NCBI RefSeq assembly: GCF_000389635.1
Contig: NC_021182.1
Location: forward strand, 2,356,001-2,420,000
Reading direction: 5' to 3'
Origin: Clostridium pasteurianum BC1
Lineage (GTDB): Bacteria; Bacillota; Clostridia; Clostridiales; Clostridiaceae
DNA length: 64,000 nucleotides
The notes beneath the pieces are model-generated. The model saw only the letters and a list, made by a program, of their open reading frames with translations, made no database searches and was not told the origin of the DNA. The position numbers were made by a program, and so were the translations under genes. Shown in pieces: positions 55,596 to 63,137 of this stretch (position 1 is the first letter of the stretch; each line of letters opens with the position of its first letter).

Positions 55596-56360
55596 ATGAA
55601 TATATATTCATGGAATGTTAATGGGTTAAGGGCAGTAAGCAAAAAAGGTTTCTTTGAATTTTTCAGTAATGAAAATCCAGATATATTGTGTATACAAGAA
55701 ACTAAGCTCCAGCTAGACAATTTAAGTGAGGAAATGAAAAATATAAATGGCTATTATTCATATTTTTCCTGTGCAGAAAAAAAGGGATACAGTGGTGTGG
55801 CAACTTATACTAAGGAAAAACCTATTTCTGTAGAGCATGGTATAGGAATAGAAAAATTTGATAGTGAAGGAAGAATACTGATTACAGAATTTACAGATTT
55901 TATATTGTTCAATATATACTTTCCAAATGGACAGAAGGATGAAGAAAGACTTAAATATAAATTAGATTTTTATGATGCTATATTGGATTATTTGAATAAG
56001 CTTAAAGTTGAAAATAAAAAACTTATTATATGTGGGGATTATAATACTGCCCATAATGAAATAGATATTAAGAATGCAAAGGCAAATGAAAAATACTCAG
56101 GTTTTCTACCTATAGAACGTGCTTGGATTGATAAATTTATTTCACAAGGGTATGCTGATACATTTAGGTCAATACATAAGGATGTAGTTAAATACTCTTG
56201 GTGGAGCTACCGCTTTAAGGCTAGAGAAAGAAATGCAGGGTGGAGAATTGATTATTTTTTTGTTACTGAAAATTTAATGAAAAATATAAAAAGTGCAGAA
56301 ATATTAAATGAGGTTATGGGGTCAGATCATTGTCCTGTTGTGATATCTTTGGATATATAG
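55596..56360 (+). CDS. xth: Exodeoxyribonuclease III
   Basis: A 254-residue AP endonuclease/3'-5' exonuclease of base-excision repair. MNIYSWNVNGLRAV at the start, DILCIQETKLQ near 33 (metal Glu), NIYFPNGQ near 105, GDYNTAHNEIDI near 145, YSWWSYR and the terminal MGSDHCPVVI (catalytic His) are all in place. The ATG at 55596 follows AAGGTGGGTGATTCT and aligns with the family start. Monocistronic. Confidence 0.96.
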   Translation: MNIYSWNVNGLRAVSKKGFFEFFSNENPDILCIQETKLQLDNLSEEMKNINGYYSYFSCAEKKGYSGVATYTKEKPISVEHGIGIEKFDSEGRILITEFTDFILFNIYFPNGQKDEERLKYKLDFYDAILDYLNKLKVENKKLIICGDYNTAHNEIDIKNAKANEKYSGFLPIERAWIDKFISQGYADTFRSIHKDVVKYSWWSYRFKARERNAGWRIDYFFVTENLMKNIKSAEILNEVMGSDHCPVVISLDI

Positions 56361-56558
56361 AAGGCTAATGCATTCAGTTGAGAATTGAGAGTTTAAAGTT
56401 GAAAGTTTTGGTAATTCAAAAGGTAGGAAGTAGAGATAAGAATTAAGAGGTAATTAAGATTTTCTGTGTTAAGGGAAATTTAGTTGAAAATTATTTTGCC
56501 TTAGGTAAAATTTCCTTTACTCTTAATTCTTCACTCTTGATTATTAACTTATTAAGTA

Positions 56559-57398
56559 TTATTTTAGCTTTGTACCTTCAGTGTTCTGTTCAATAATCCC
56601 TTGCCTCATAAGCCCACCTAAAGCATTTTTAAAGTAGTTTTTGCTTTGATGAAATACTTTTTTTATGTCCTCAGGAGAGCTTTTGTCATTGTAAGGCATA
56701 AATCCATCATGATTTTTAAGATATTCTAGAATTGTGTCTTCAAGAGATAATCTTTCATCTTTGGGAGATTTTCTTGGAGTTAGGGACATTTTTCCGTCTT
56801 CAAAATGCTTTTTTACTCTTAGTTTCAAGACTTCTCCAGGTATAATTCTTGAGAAATATTCATTTTTAAGAATTACTCCTCTATATTTATTCTCAATAGC
56901 CACCATGGCACTGTCATTTGTTTGAAAGCCGTATACAGTTCCTTCTACATCATTTCCAACTAGATAGTCCTCTGTATTTTCCAGATAATCATCTATAAAA
57001 GTAGTAGCTGCCAATCTATTGGTTTTGTCTACATATATATAGAATAAATATTTGTTTTCTGGAACAAGTAAGTAATTCTGCTCTTTTATAGGGACAAATA
57101 AGTCTCTTTCAAGTCCAAAATCTATAAAAGCACCTATATTAGTCACAGAAACAACTTTTAGATAAGCTAATTGGAAAGCAACAGCATAAGGTTCTTTTAA
57201 AGTAGCAACAAGTCTATCCTTAGAATCACGATAAATAAAAGCAGTTACCACATCACCAATATTAATTTGTTTATCAGTACAATTACCTTTTGGAAGTAGA
57301 ATATCATCATCTGTAGTATCTGTTTTAGCATCTAAAAAATACCCGAAAGAAGATTGTCTTACTACTTCTAATTTATTAAATTTACCTATTTCAATCAT
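56559..57398 (-). CDS. cvfB: CvfB-like S1-domain RNA-binding protein
   Basis: A 279-residue protein made of S1-type OB folds followed by a C-terminal winged helix. IEIGKFNKLEVVRQSSFGYFLDA and VVSVTNIGAFIDFGLERDLFVPIKEQ are S1-type, and the end YNDKSSPEDIKKVFHQSKNYFKNALGGLMRQGII is the winged helix seen in CvfB/YitL, a regulator of virulence-factor expression in staphylococci. The ATG at 57398 follows CAAGGAGGAATTTC and starts the conserved domain; upstream codons of the ORF are unlikely to be used. Confidence 0.88.
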   Translation of the reverse strand: MIEIGKFNKLEVVRQSSFGYFLDAKTDTTDDDILLPKGNCTDKQINIGDVVTAFIYRDSKDRLVATLKEPYAVAFQLAYLKVVSVTNIGAFIDFGLERDLFVPIKEQNYLLVPENKYLFYIYVDKTNRLAATTFIDDYLENTEDYLVGNDVEGTVYGFQTNDSAMVAIENKYRGVILKNEYFSRIIPGEVLKLRVKKHFEDGKMSLTPRKSPKDERLSLEDTILEYLKNHDGFMPYNDKSSPEDIKKVFHQSKNYFKNALGGLMRQGIIEQNTEGTKLK

Positions 57399-57638
57399 AA
57401 ATTGAAATTCCTCCTTGAAATAACTATAAAAATTAAATAAGATTATGTTATGATTAGCTTTCATCGAATAAAATTTTAGCTAATAACATGTTTCTTCATT
57501 TTATCACATTTTAATAAATTGTGTTATAAGTATTTTAATAATTAAAATGATATAGTTAACCTAAAAATATTTTAGGCAAGTGATTTATTTCATCACTACC
57601 AATGCAATATCGCCATGATATTAAAGTTAAAGTAAATA

Positions 57639-57799
57639 AGGCATATTCAAATAAATAACTAGTCAGTATGCTAGCCTATTTTGAATCCTACTGCGTCAAC
57701 AGAACCCTCAGATAGCCCACTATCATCAGAACCTGTTTCCTTGTATGATTCAAAATATTCGTCGCATCTTTGACTTACTATTTATTTTCACATACCTAA
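57639..57799 (-). repeat. MITE-like repeat, family D, full copy (inverted)
   Basis: 161 bases. It begins AGGCATATTCAAATAAATA and ends TATTTATTTTCACATACCT, so the ends form imperfect terminal inverted repeats of about 19 bases. The centre is the reverse complement of the 52874-53030 element. It occupies the middle of the 560-base gap between cvfB and the ABC-F gene. Confidence 0.82.
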
Positions 57800-57853
57800 A
57801 TGCAAAGTAAATTATGAAAGTATTTTATGATTTAAATTATTCCCAATAATATT

Positions 57854-57872
57854 GACATTATGTTATAATGTC
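57854..57872. promoter_or_regulatory. Perfect 8-3-8 palindrome upstream of the ABC-F gene
   Basis: GACATTAT, GTT, ATAATGTC. The right half contains TATAAT, which could be a -10 box, so a bound regulator would block polymerase. It lies 89 bases before the start. Confidence 0.5.
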
Positions 57873-57960
57873 TTGGTGATTGAAAAATATTTAATACAAA
57901 AAATTAAGTATACTATTTTAGTAAAATAAAAAATTTTTAATAAGGATGGTTGGTATTTTA

Positions 57961-59577
57961 ATGATAGTTGCAAATAATGTAAGCCTTAGCTATGGTGGTA
58001 GAAAATTATTTGAAGATGTAAATATAAAATTTACTCCTGGTAATTGCTACGGAGTGATTGGAGCAAACGGAGCTGGAAAATCCACATTTTTAAAGATATT
58101 GTCAGGTGAGATAGAACCTAATACAGGAGATGTTAGCATGTCTCCAGAGGATAGACTCGCAGTATTAAAACAGGATCATTTCCAATTTGATGAATTTGAG
58201 GTTTTAAAAACTGTTATTATGGGTCATTCTAAATTGTACAATATTATGGTAGAAAAAGACGCTATATATGCAAAGCCAGACTTTTCAGATGAAGATGGAA
58301 TAAAGGCATCTGAACTTGAAGGTGAGTTTGCAGAATTAAATGGATGGGAAGCAGAATCAGAGGCAGCTGCTCTTTTAATGGGACTTGGAATACCTGTAGA
58401 GGATCATGTTAAGAAAATGACTGAATTAAGTGGTGCTGAAAAAGTAAGAGTATTGCTAGCTCAAGCTTTGTTTGGTCATCCTGATATTTTGCTTTTAGAT
58501 GAACCTACAAACCATTTAGATATGCAATCCATAAATTGGCTGGAGGAATTTTTAATAAACTTTGAAGGTACAGTTATTGTGGTATCTCATGATAGACATT
58601 TTTTAAATAGTGTTTGCACCCATATGGCAGATGTGGATTTTGGTAAAATACAATTATATGTAGGAAACTATGATTTCTGGTATGAATCCAGTCAACTAGC
58701 ATTACAGCTGGCAAAGGATCAAAATAAAAAGAAGGAAGAAAAGATGAAAGATCTACAAACCTTTATTGCCAGGTTTAGTTCCAATGCATCTAAAGCAAAG
58801 CAAGCTACTTCAAGAAAGAAATTACTGGATAAAATAACATTAGAAGACATAAAACCTTCTACGAGAAAATATCCTTTTGTTGGCTTTAAACCTGAGAGAG
58901 AGGCTGGAAATGATATTTTAACCGTAGAAAATATAAGTGCTGCAGTAGATGGCGTAAAGGTGCTGGATAATGTTAGCTTTATAGTTAATAAAGGCGACAA
59001 AATTGTTTTTGCTGGTGAAAGCGAAATAGCTAAAACTACGCTGTTTAAAATATTGATGGGAGAGATTGAACCAGACAGTGGTTCATTTAAATTTGGAGTT
59101 ACTATTACTACTTCTTATTTCCCAAAGGATAATTCAAAATATTTTAATGAAGTAGATTTAAGTTTAGTTGATTGGCTAAGACAATTTTCAGAGGAAAAAT
59201 CTGAAAGCTTTATTAGAGGATTTTTGGGTAGAATGCTTTTCTCTGGGGAAGAGGCACTTAAAAAAGCAAATGTGCTTTCGGGAGGAGAAAAAGTTAGATG
59301 CATGCTATCAAAGATGATGCTTAGTGGAGCAAACTTAATTATTCTTGATGAGCCTACAAATCATCTTGATCTAGAATCAATTACAGCCCTAAACAACGGA
59401 CTTATTGATTATAAAAGTGAATTGATGTTTGTTTCCCATGATCATCAGTTTATAGAGACAATTGCCAATAGAATTATAGAGATTACACCGAAGGGAATAA
59501 TAGACAGAAAGATGACCTTTGATGAATATTCAACAAGTGATGATATAAAGAAACTTTCTGCAGAATTAAATTCTTAA
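57961..59577 (+). CDS. ABC-F family ATPase (YkpA/YbiT type)
   Basis: A 538-residue cytoplasmic protein with two ABC domains and no membrane segments. Domain 1 has IGANGAGKST, LSGAEKVRVLLAQAL and ILLLDEPTNHLDMQS. Domain 2 has a degenerate Walker A (AGESEIAKTT, lacking the usual NGxGK), LSGGEKVRCMLSKMM and IILDEPTNHLDLES. ABC-F proteins act on ribosomes in translation or antibiotic protection; this short-linker type resembles YkpA/YbiT housekeeping members rather than resistance factors. The ATG at 57961 (MIVANNVSL) aligns with the family; an ATG at 57946 is possible. Confidence 0.92.
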   Translation: MIVANNVSLSYGGRKLFEDVNIKFTPGNCYGVIGANGAGKSTFLKILSGEIEPNTGDVSMSPEDRLAVLKQDHFQFDEFEVLKTVIMGHSKLYNIMVEKDAIYAKPDFSDEDGIKASELEGEFAELNGWEAESEAAALLMGLGIPVEDHVKKMTELSGAEKVRVLLAQALFGHPDILLLDEPTNHLDMQSINWLEEFLINFEGTVIVVSHDRHFLNSVCTHMADVDFGKIQLYVGNYDFWYESSQLALQLAKDQNKKKEEKMKDLQTFIARFSSNASKAKQATSRKKLLDKITLEDIKPSTRKYPFVGFKPEREAGNDILTVENISAAVDGVKVLDNVSFIVNKGDKIVFAGESEIAKTTLFKILMGEIEPDSGSFKFGVTITTSYFPKDNSKYFNEVDLSLVDWLRQFSEEKSESFIRGFLGRMLFSGEEALKKANVLSGGEKVRCMLSKMMLSGANLIILDEPTNHLDLESITALNNGLIDYKSELMFVSHDHQFIETIANRIIEITPKGIIDRKMTFDEYSTSDDIKKLSAELNS

Positions 59578-59637
59578 TAGTGGGAAAGGGCGAACTAACT
59601 ATAAAGATTGATTAAGATAATAAATGGTAATTTTGCT

Positions 59638-59789
59638 CATTAACTAGTGAAAGCTTTTCACCCGGCTGGCGCGGTGAAAAAGTGAAAGATTGCCGCAGGG
59701 GCGTCAAGGTGAAAGATTTAACTTTTTGTGGCTGTAAAATCTCATGTTTTTTGGGATTTTACAGCCACAAAAACTTTCACTGGTTCATG
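59638..59789. terminator. Large nested hairpin with GC-rich patch
   Basis: The inner stem TTTTTGTGGCTGTAAAATC (59723-59741) pairs perfectly with 59755-59773. The outer arms CATTAACTAGTGAAAG (59638) and CTTTCACTGGTTCATG (59774) also pair, 14 of 16. Between them is an unusually GC-rich stretch (59663-59706) with GTGAAAGATT twice. It works as a bidirectional terminator between the ABC-F and hydF genes, and the outer arm recurs at 7736. Confidence 0.7.
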
Positions 59790-59840
59790 GATAGAAACCT
59801 TCAATTTAGTTTGCAACATTCTTAAATTATGTTTTTTAAT

Positions 59841-61076
59841 TTATTCTTCTTCAAAGGCAAATTTTGCTGCTGGAAATGGTTTTAAAGCTCTTTCAAGGAT
59901 TCCGTGAACATAGGCTATTAGCACTCCATAATTTACTATGGGAATACCTGCCTCTACTGCTGAATATATTCGATGCAGCATAGCTTTTCTATTTAGCATG
60001 CAGCCAGCACAGTGAACTACAAGGGCATAGTCCTTCAAGTTGTCAGGAAAAGAAAAACCACTGGAAAATTCAAAACTAAGATCCTTACCAGTACTTTGTC
60101 TAAGCCATCTTGGTATTTTAACCTTGCCAATATCATCTGATTGTCTATGATGAGTACATGCCTCAGAAATAAGTATTTTATCCCCGTCTTTAAGTCTATT
60201 TATAGCTTTTGCTCCCTTTACCAGTTCTGTTAAATCTCCTTTATTTCTTGCTAGGAGTATAGAGAAGGAAGTAAGTAAAATATCTTTAGGTGTGTCCGCA
60301 GATACTTTTAAAAATGCCTGTGAATCTGTTATTACAAGCCGGGGCTTTTTATTTAAGTTTTCAAGTGTTTCCCGAAGCTCATATTCCTTTGTAACAATGG
60401 AAACAGCATCGCTTTCTAAGATATCTCTAATTACCTGCTGCTGTGGAAGTATAAGTCTTCCCTTTGGAGCAGCCTTATCTATAGGAGTTACAAGAACTAC
60501 GAAATCTCCTGGAGAAATCAAATCCCCTACAATTCTGAATTTATCTTCCTCCTCTGGAATTGACTTTATGAGTTCAGTTTTTATATCATCTATACCTATA
60601 TTCTTACAAGCAGAGGCTTTTATAATTTTTATTTTAAGTCTGTCTTCCAATTCTTTAGAAGCAGCTGAATCTATATCCTTTATATCTAATTTATTTAGCA
60701 CAGCAATTACTGGTATGTTTTTTGATTTTATTTCTTCTATAGTTTCAATATCAAAAGTAGATATACCGGCAGAACTATCTATTATTACTAGGGCTATATC
60801 TGCTTTATTTAGTACATCCATAGTTTTCTTTTTTCTAAGTTCTCCAAGTTCCGTTTCATCATCAAGACCGGCTGTGTCTATTAAAACTACGGGACCTAAA
60901 GGAAGGATTTCCATAGATTTATAAACTGGATCTGTAGTGGTTCCTTTTATATCTGACACAAGAGCTATATTCTGTCCTGTAAGTGCATTTATAATACTGG
61001 ATTTACCAGCATTGGTTTTCCCAAATAGGGCAATATGCAGTCTATTAGAACGAGGTGTTTCATTTAAATTACTCAC
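59841..61076 (-). CDS. hydF: [FeFe]-hydrogenase H-cluster maturation GTPase HydF
   Basis: A 411-residue scaffold GTPase on which the 2Fe subcluster of the hydrogenase is assembled before transfer. G1 FGKTNAGKSS at about residue 19, G2 GTTTDP, G3 DTAGLDD and G4 NKLDIKD are followed by the C-terminal [4Fe-4S] ligands: the CTHH motif near 305 and HCAGCMLNR near 355 (CXH...HCXXC). The GTG at 61076 is preferred because GGATGGTGAT precedes it and the family starts there; the ATG at 61091 is the alternative. aspA is directly upstream in the same operon. HydE, HydG and a hydrogenase are not in the window. Confidence 0.95.
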   Translation of the reverse strand: MSNLNETPRSNRLHIALFGKTNAGKSSIINALTGQNIALVSDIKGTTTDPVYKSMEILPLGPVVLIDTAGLDDETELGELRKKKTMDVLNKADIALVIIDSSAGISTFDIETIEEIKSKNIPVIAVLNKLDIKDIDSAASKELEDRLKIKIIKASACKNIGIDDIKTELIKSIPEEEDKFRIVGDLISPGDFVVLVTPIDKAAPKGRLILPQQQVIRDILESDAVSIVTKEYELRETLENLNKKPRLVITDSQAFLKVSADTPKDILLTSFSILLARNKGDLTELVKGAKAINRLKDGDKILISEACTHHRQSDDIGKVKIPRWLRQSTGKDLSFEFSSGFSFPDNLKDYALVVHCAGCMLNRKAMLHRIYSAVEAGIPIVNYGVLIAYVHGILERALKPFPAAKFAFEEE

Positions 61077-61137
61077 AGTATCACCATCCATTATATTTTT
61101 TATAATACTAGGTATTATAACATTTCGTAAAATTTTT

Positions 61138-62538
61138 TTATTTTCCCGGAATACCTGGACTGGTAAGTGAAAAGGGATTTAATATTTTGTCCAGTAAATC
61201 CGTTGAAAGAAGCTTTTCATCAACAACTATTTCTTTTATGGGTCTATTTTCATTAATAGCTTTTTTTGCAACTTCTGAGGCTTTATCATAGCCAATATAG
61301 TATTCAAGAGCTGTTACTAAAGCCGTAGAAGCATCTAAATTAAATTTGCATTTATTTACATCTACTTTTATACTATTAACACAATTCTTCGTAAGAGAAA
61401 TTACTGCATTGTTTAATATTTCTAAGGACTCCAATATGTTTTCTGCAATGAGTGGTGAAAAGGCATTTAATTCTAACTGACCACTAGAGGCTGCAAAAGT
61501 TATAGAGGTATCATTTGCAATTACTTTCATTGAAACCTGGGAAACCATTTCTAAAATCACAGGATTAACTTTACCAGGCATTATGGAGGAACCTGTTTGA
61601 ACTGCTGGAATTAAAAGTTCTCCGAAACCACCTTTAGGTCCACTGCCTAAAAGTCTTAAATCATTAGAAATTTTTATAAGGTTTACTGCAGCAGCTTTTA
61701 AAAGTCCAGATACTTCGCAAAATACATCCATATTTTGGGTAGTGTCCACTGGAAAATCACTTCTGGAAAGACCTAATCCTGTAATGTCCTGTAATATGTC
61801 TGTAATTAAAAATATATATTTTTGAGGTGCATTCATGCCAGTTCCTATGGCAGTGCCGCCTATATTTATTTCTCTTAGCCTCTCTTCTACTTTATATAAT
61901 CTCCAGCGGTCTCTTGCTACAGCTCTTGCATAGGCTCCAAATTCTTGCCCAACCGTCATTGGAAGGGCATCCATCAGCTCTGTTCTACCTAGTTTTAAAA
62001 TATGAGAAAAATCATTTTCCTTTACTTGCAGAGCTGTTTGCAGCTTAGAAAAGGAATCTGCTGCAGCTCTTAAAAGCCTTATAGCTGCTATTCTTAAAGC
62101 TGTAGGATAGACATCATTAGTAGATTGACACATATTAATATCATGTATAGGATGTATTAAAGAATAATCTCCTTTTTTACCACCAAGAATTTCTATTGCA
62201 ATATTACTTATAACTTCATTTACATTCATATTAGTGGAAGTACCTGCTCCTCCTTGAAGTGAATCGGTTATAAATTGGTCTTCAAATTCTCCCTTTAATA
62301 TTCTGTCGCAGGCCTTTATTATTGCTTGTGATTTTTCGATGGAAAGTAAATTTGCCTTTTCATTTGCCAGTGCAGCAGCTTTTTTTACAATTACTAAAGC
62401 TTTTATTAGCTTAAAATTAACTTTTTTTCCACTTACATTAAAATGCTCAGAAGCTCTTAAAGTGTTAATACCATAATATACGTTACAGGGAAGCTTTCGC
62501 TCTCCTAAAAAATCTTTTTCCAGTCTGAAATTTTCCAT
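61138..62538 (-). CDS. aspA: Aspartate ammonia-lyase
   Basis: A 466-residue member of the class II fumarase/aspartase family, converting aspartate to fumarate and ammonia. RLEKDFLGERKLP at the start, QGGAGTSTNMNVNEVISN near 97, CQSTNDVYPTALR near 138 and the catalytic SS-loop GSSIMPGKVNPVILEMVSQ near 310 are present. The ATG at 62538 follows GTGGAGGACTTTCAC; upstream codons of the ORF are unlikely. It is co-directional with hydF, 61 bases apart. aspA genes are often found among hydEFG genes in clostridia and their relatives, so a maturation-linked role is possible. Confidence 0.93.
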   Translation of the reverse strand: MENFRLEKDFLGERKLPCNVYYGINTLRASEHFNVSGKKVNFKLIKALVIVKKAAALANEKANLLSIEKSQAIIKACDRILKGEFEDQFITDSLQGGAGTSTNMNVNEVISNIAIEILGGKKGDYSLIHPIHDINMCQSTNDVYPTALRIAAIRLLRAAADSFSKLQTALQVKENDFSHILKLGRTELMDALPMTVGQEFGAYARAVARDRWRLYKVEERLREINIGGTAIGTGMNAPQKYIFLITDILQDITGLGLSRSDFPVDTTQNMDVFCEVSGLLKAAAVNLIKISNDLRLLGSGPKGGFGELLIPAVQTGSSIMPGKVNPVILEMVSQVSMKVIANDTSITFAASSGQLELNAFSPLIAENILESLEILNNAVISLTKNCVNSIKVDVNKCKFNLDASTALVTALEYYIGYDKASEVAKKAINENRPIKEIVVDEKLLSTDLLDKILNPFSLTSPGIPGK

Positions 62539-62569
62539 TGTGAAAGTCCTCCACATTAAATTTGTAATG

Positions 62570-62594
62570 AGGCACATTCTATTTTCATATGCCT
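62570..62594. repeat. Family D terminal inverted repeats only
   Basis: AGGCACATTC, TATTT, TCATATGCCT: the two ends of the MITE-like element with no interior, 32 bases upstream of aspA. Confidence 0.5.
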
Positions 62595-62699
62595 AACTTG
62601 TAAAGTTATTTTAGCAAAGTTTGCATTTAATTTCAAATTACTAAGTCAATTTAAGGGTTAAAATGTTAGCGTAATATGAAATTTTAATTTTAAGAATAC

Positions 62700-62890
62700 A
62701 TAAACAGAGTTCTTGGTATCAGGTTGAGTTTTTTTCCACATGATGCTTACTAACAGAGTTCTTAGTATCGGTTTGTGATACTTAGAAATCGTTGTCCTTT
62801 AGGGTATCGTTATCCAGGGACGTAATCACTCTTTACTCCCACTTTACGAAAAGCGATGGGAGTATTAGAGTGGGTAGTCATCGGATAAAA
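62700..62890 (+). repeat. Dispersed structured repeat, family A, copy 2
   Basis: Plus-strand counterpart of 4122-4327. It starts ATAAACAGAGTTCTTGGTAT, repeats the AACAGAGTTCTTAGTATC unit at 62753, then TCGTTGTCCTTTAGGGTATC, the hairpin TACTCCCA/TGGGAGTA (62836-62863), and ends GGTAGTCATCGGATAAAA. It occupies most of the gap between aspA and the peptidase gene; 62891-63137 is AT-rich and likely holds the peptidase promoter. Confidence 0.78.
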
Positions 62891-63137
62891 TTTAGAAAAT
62901 ATTAATTTATATAAATAATTATTATATAAAATGAAGAATAATAATATATACTAAACAATATATTGAATTGACTACTTTTAAAAAGTATATTACAGTTAAT
63001 TAGTATAGTAAGCAATTTTTGATGTTATATGAAAATTTTACTAGGAAAATGCTTATTCTTTATTTATATTTTAAAGATTTATATAAGTAAAGATGAATGC
63101 TATTGAAGTACTAAATATAGAGAGGGGCAAATAATAC

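Noticed and set aside
56361-56558. Repetitive AATTGAGAG/AATTAAGAG purine-rich tract
   Set aside because: Weak inverted complementarity to the TCTTAATTC side could be a poor terminator; no clear element or gene.
60292-60924. Plus-strand ORF of 210 residues
   Set aside because: Antisense shadow of hydF; composition (Ser/Ile-rich) reflects the reverse of its codons.
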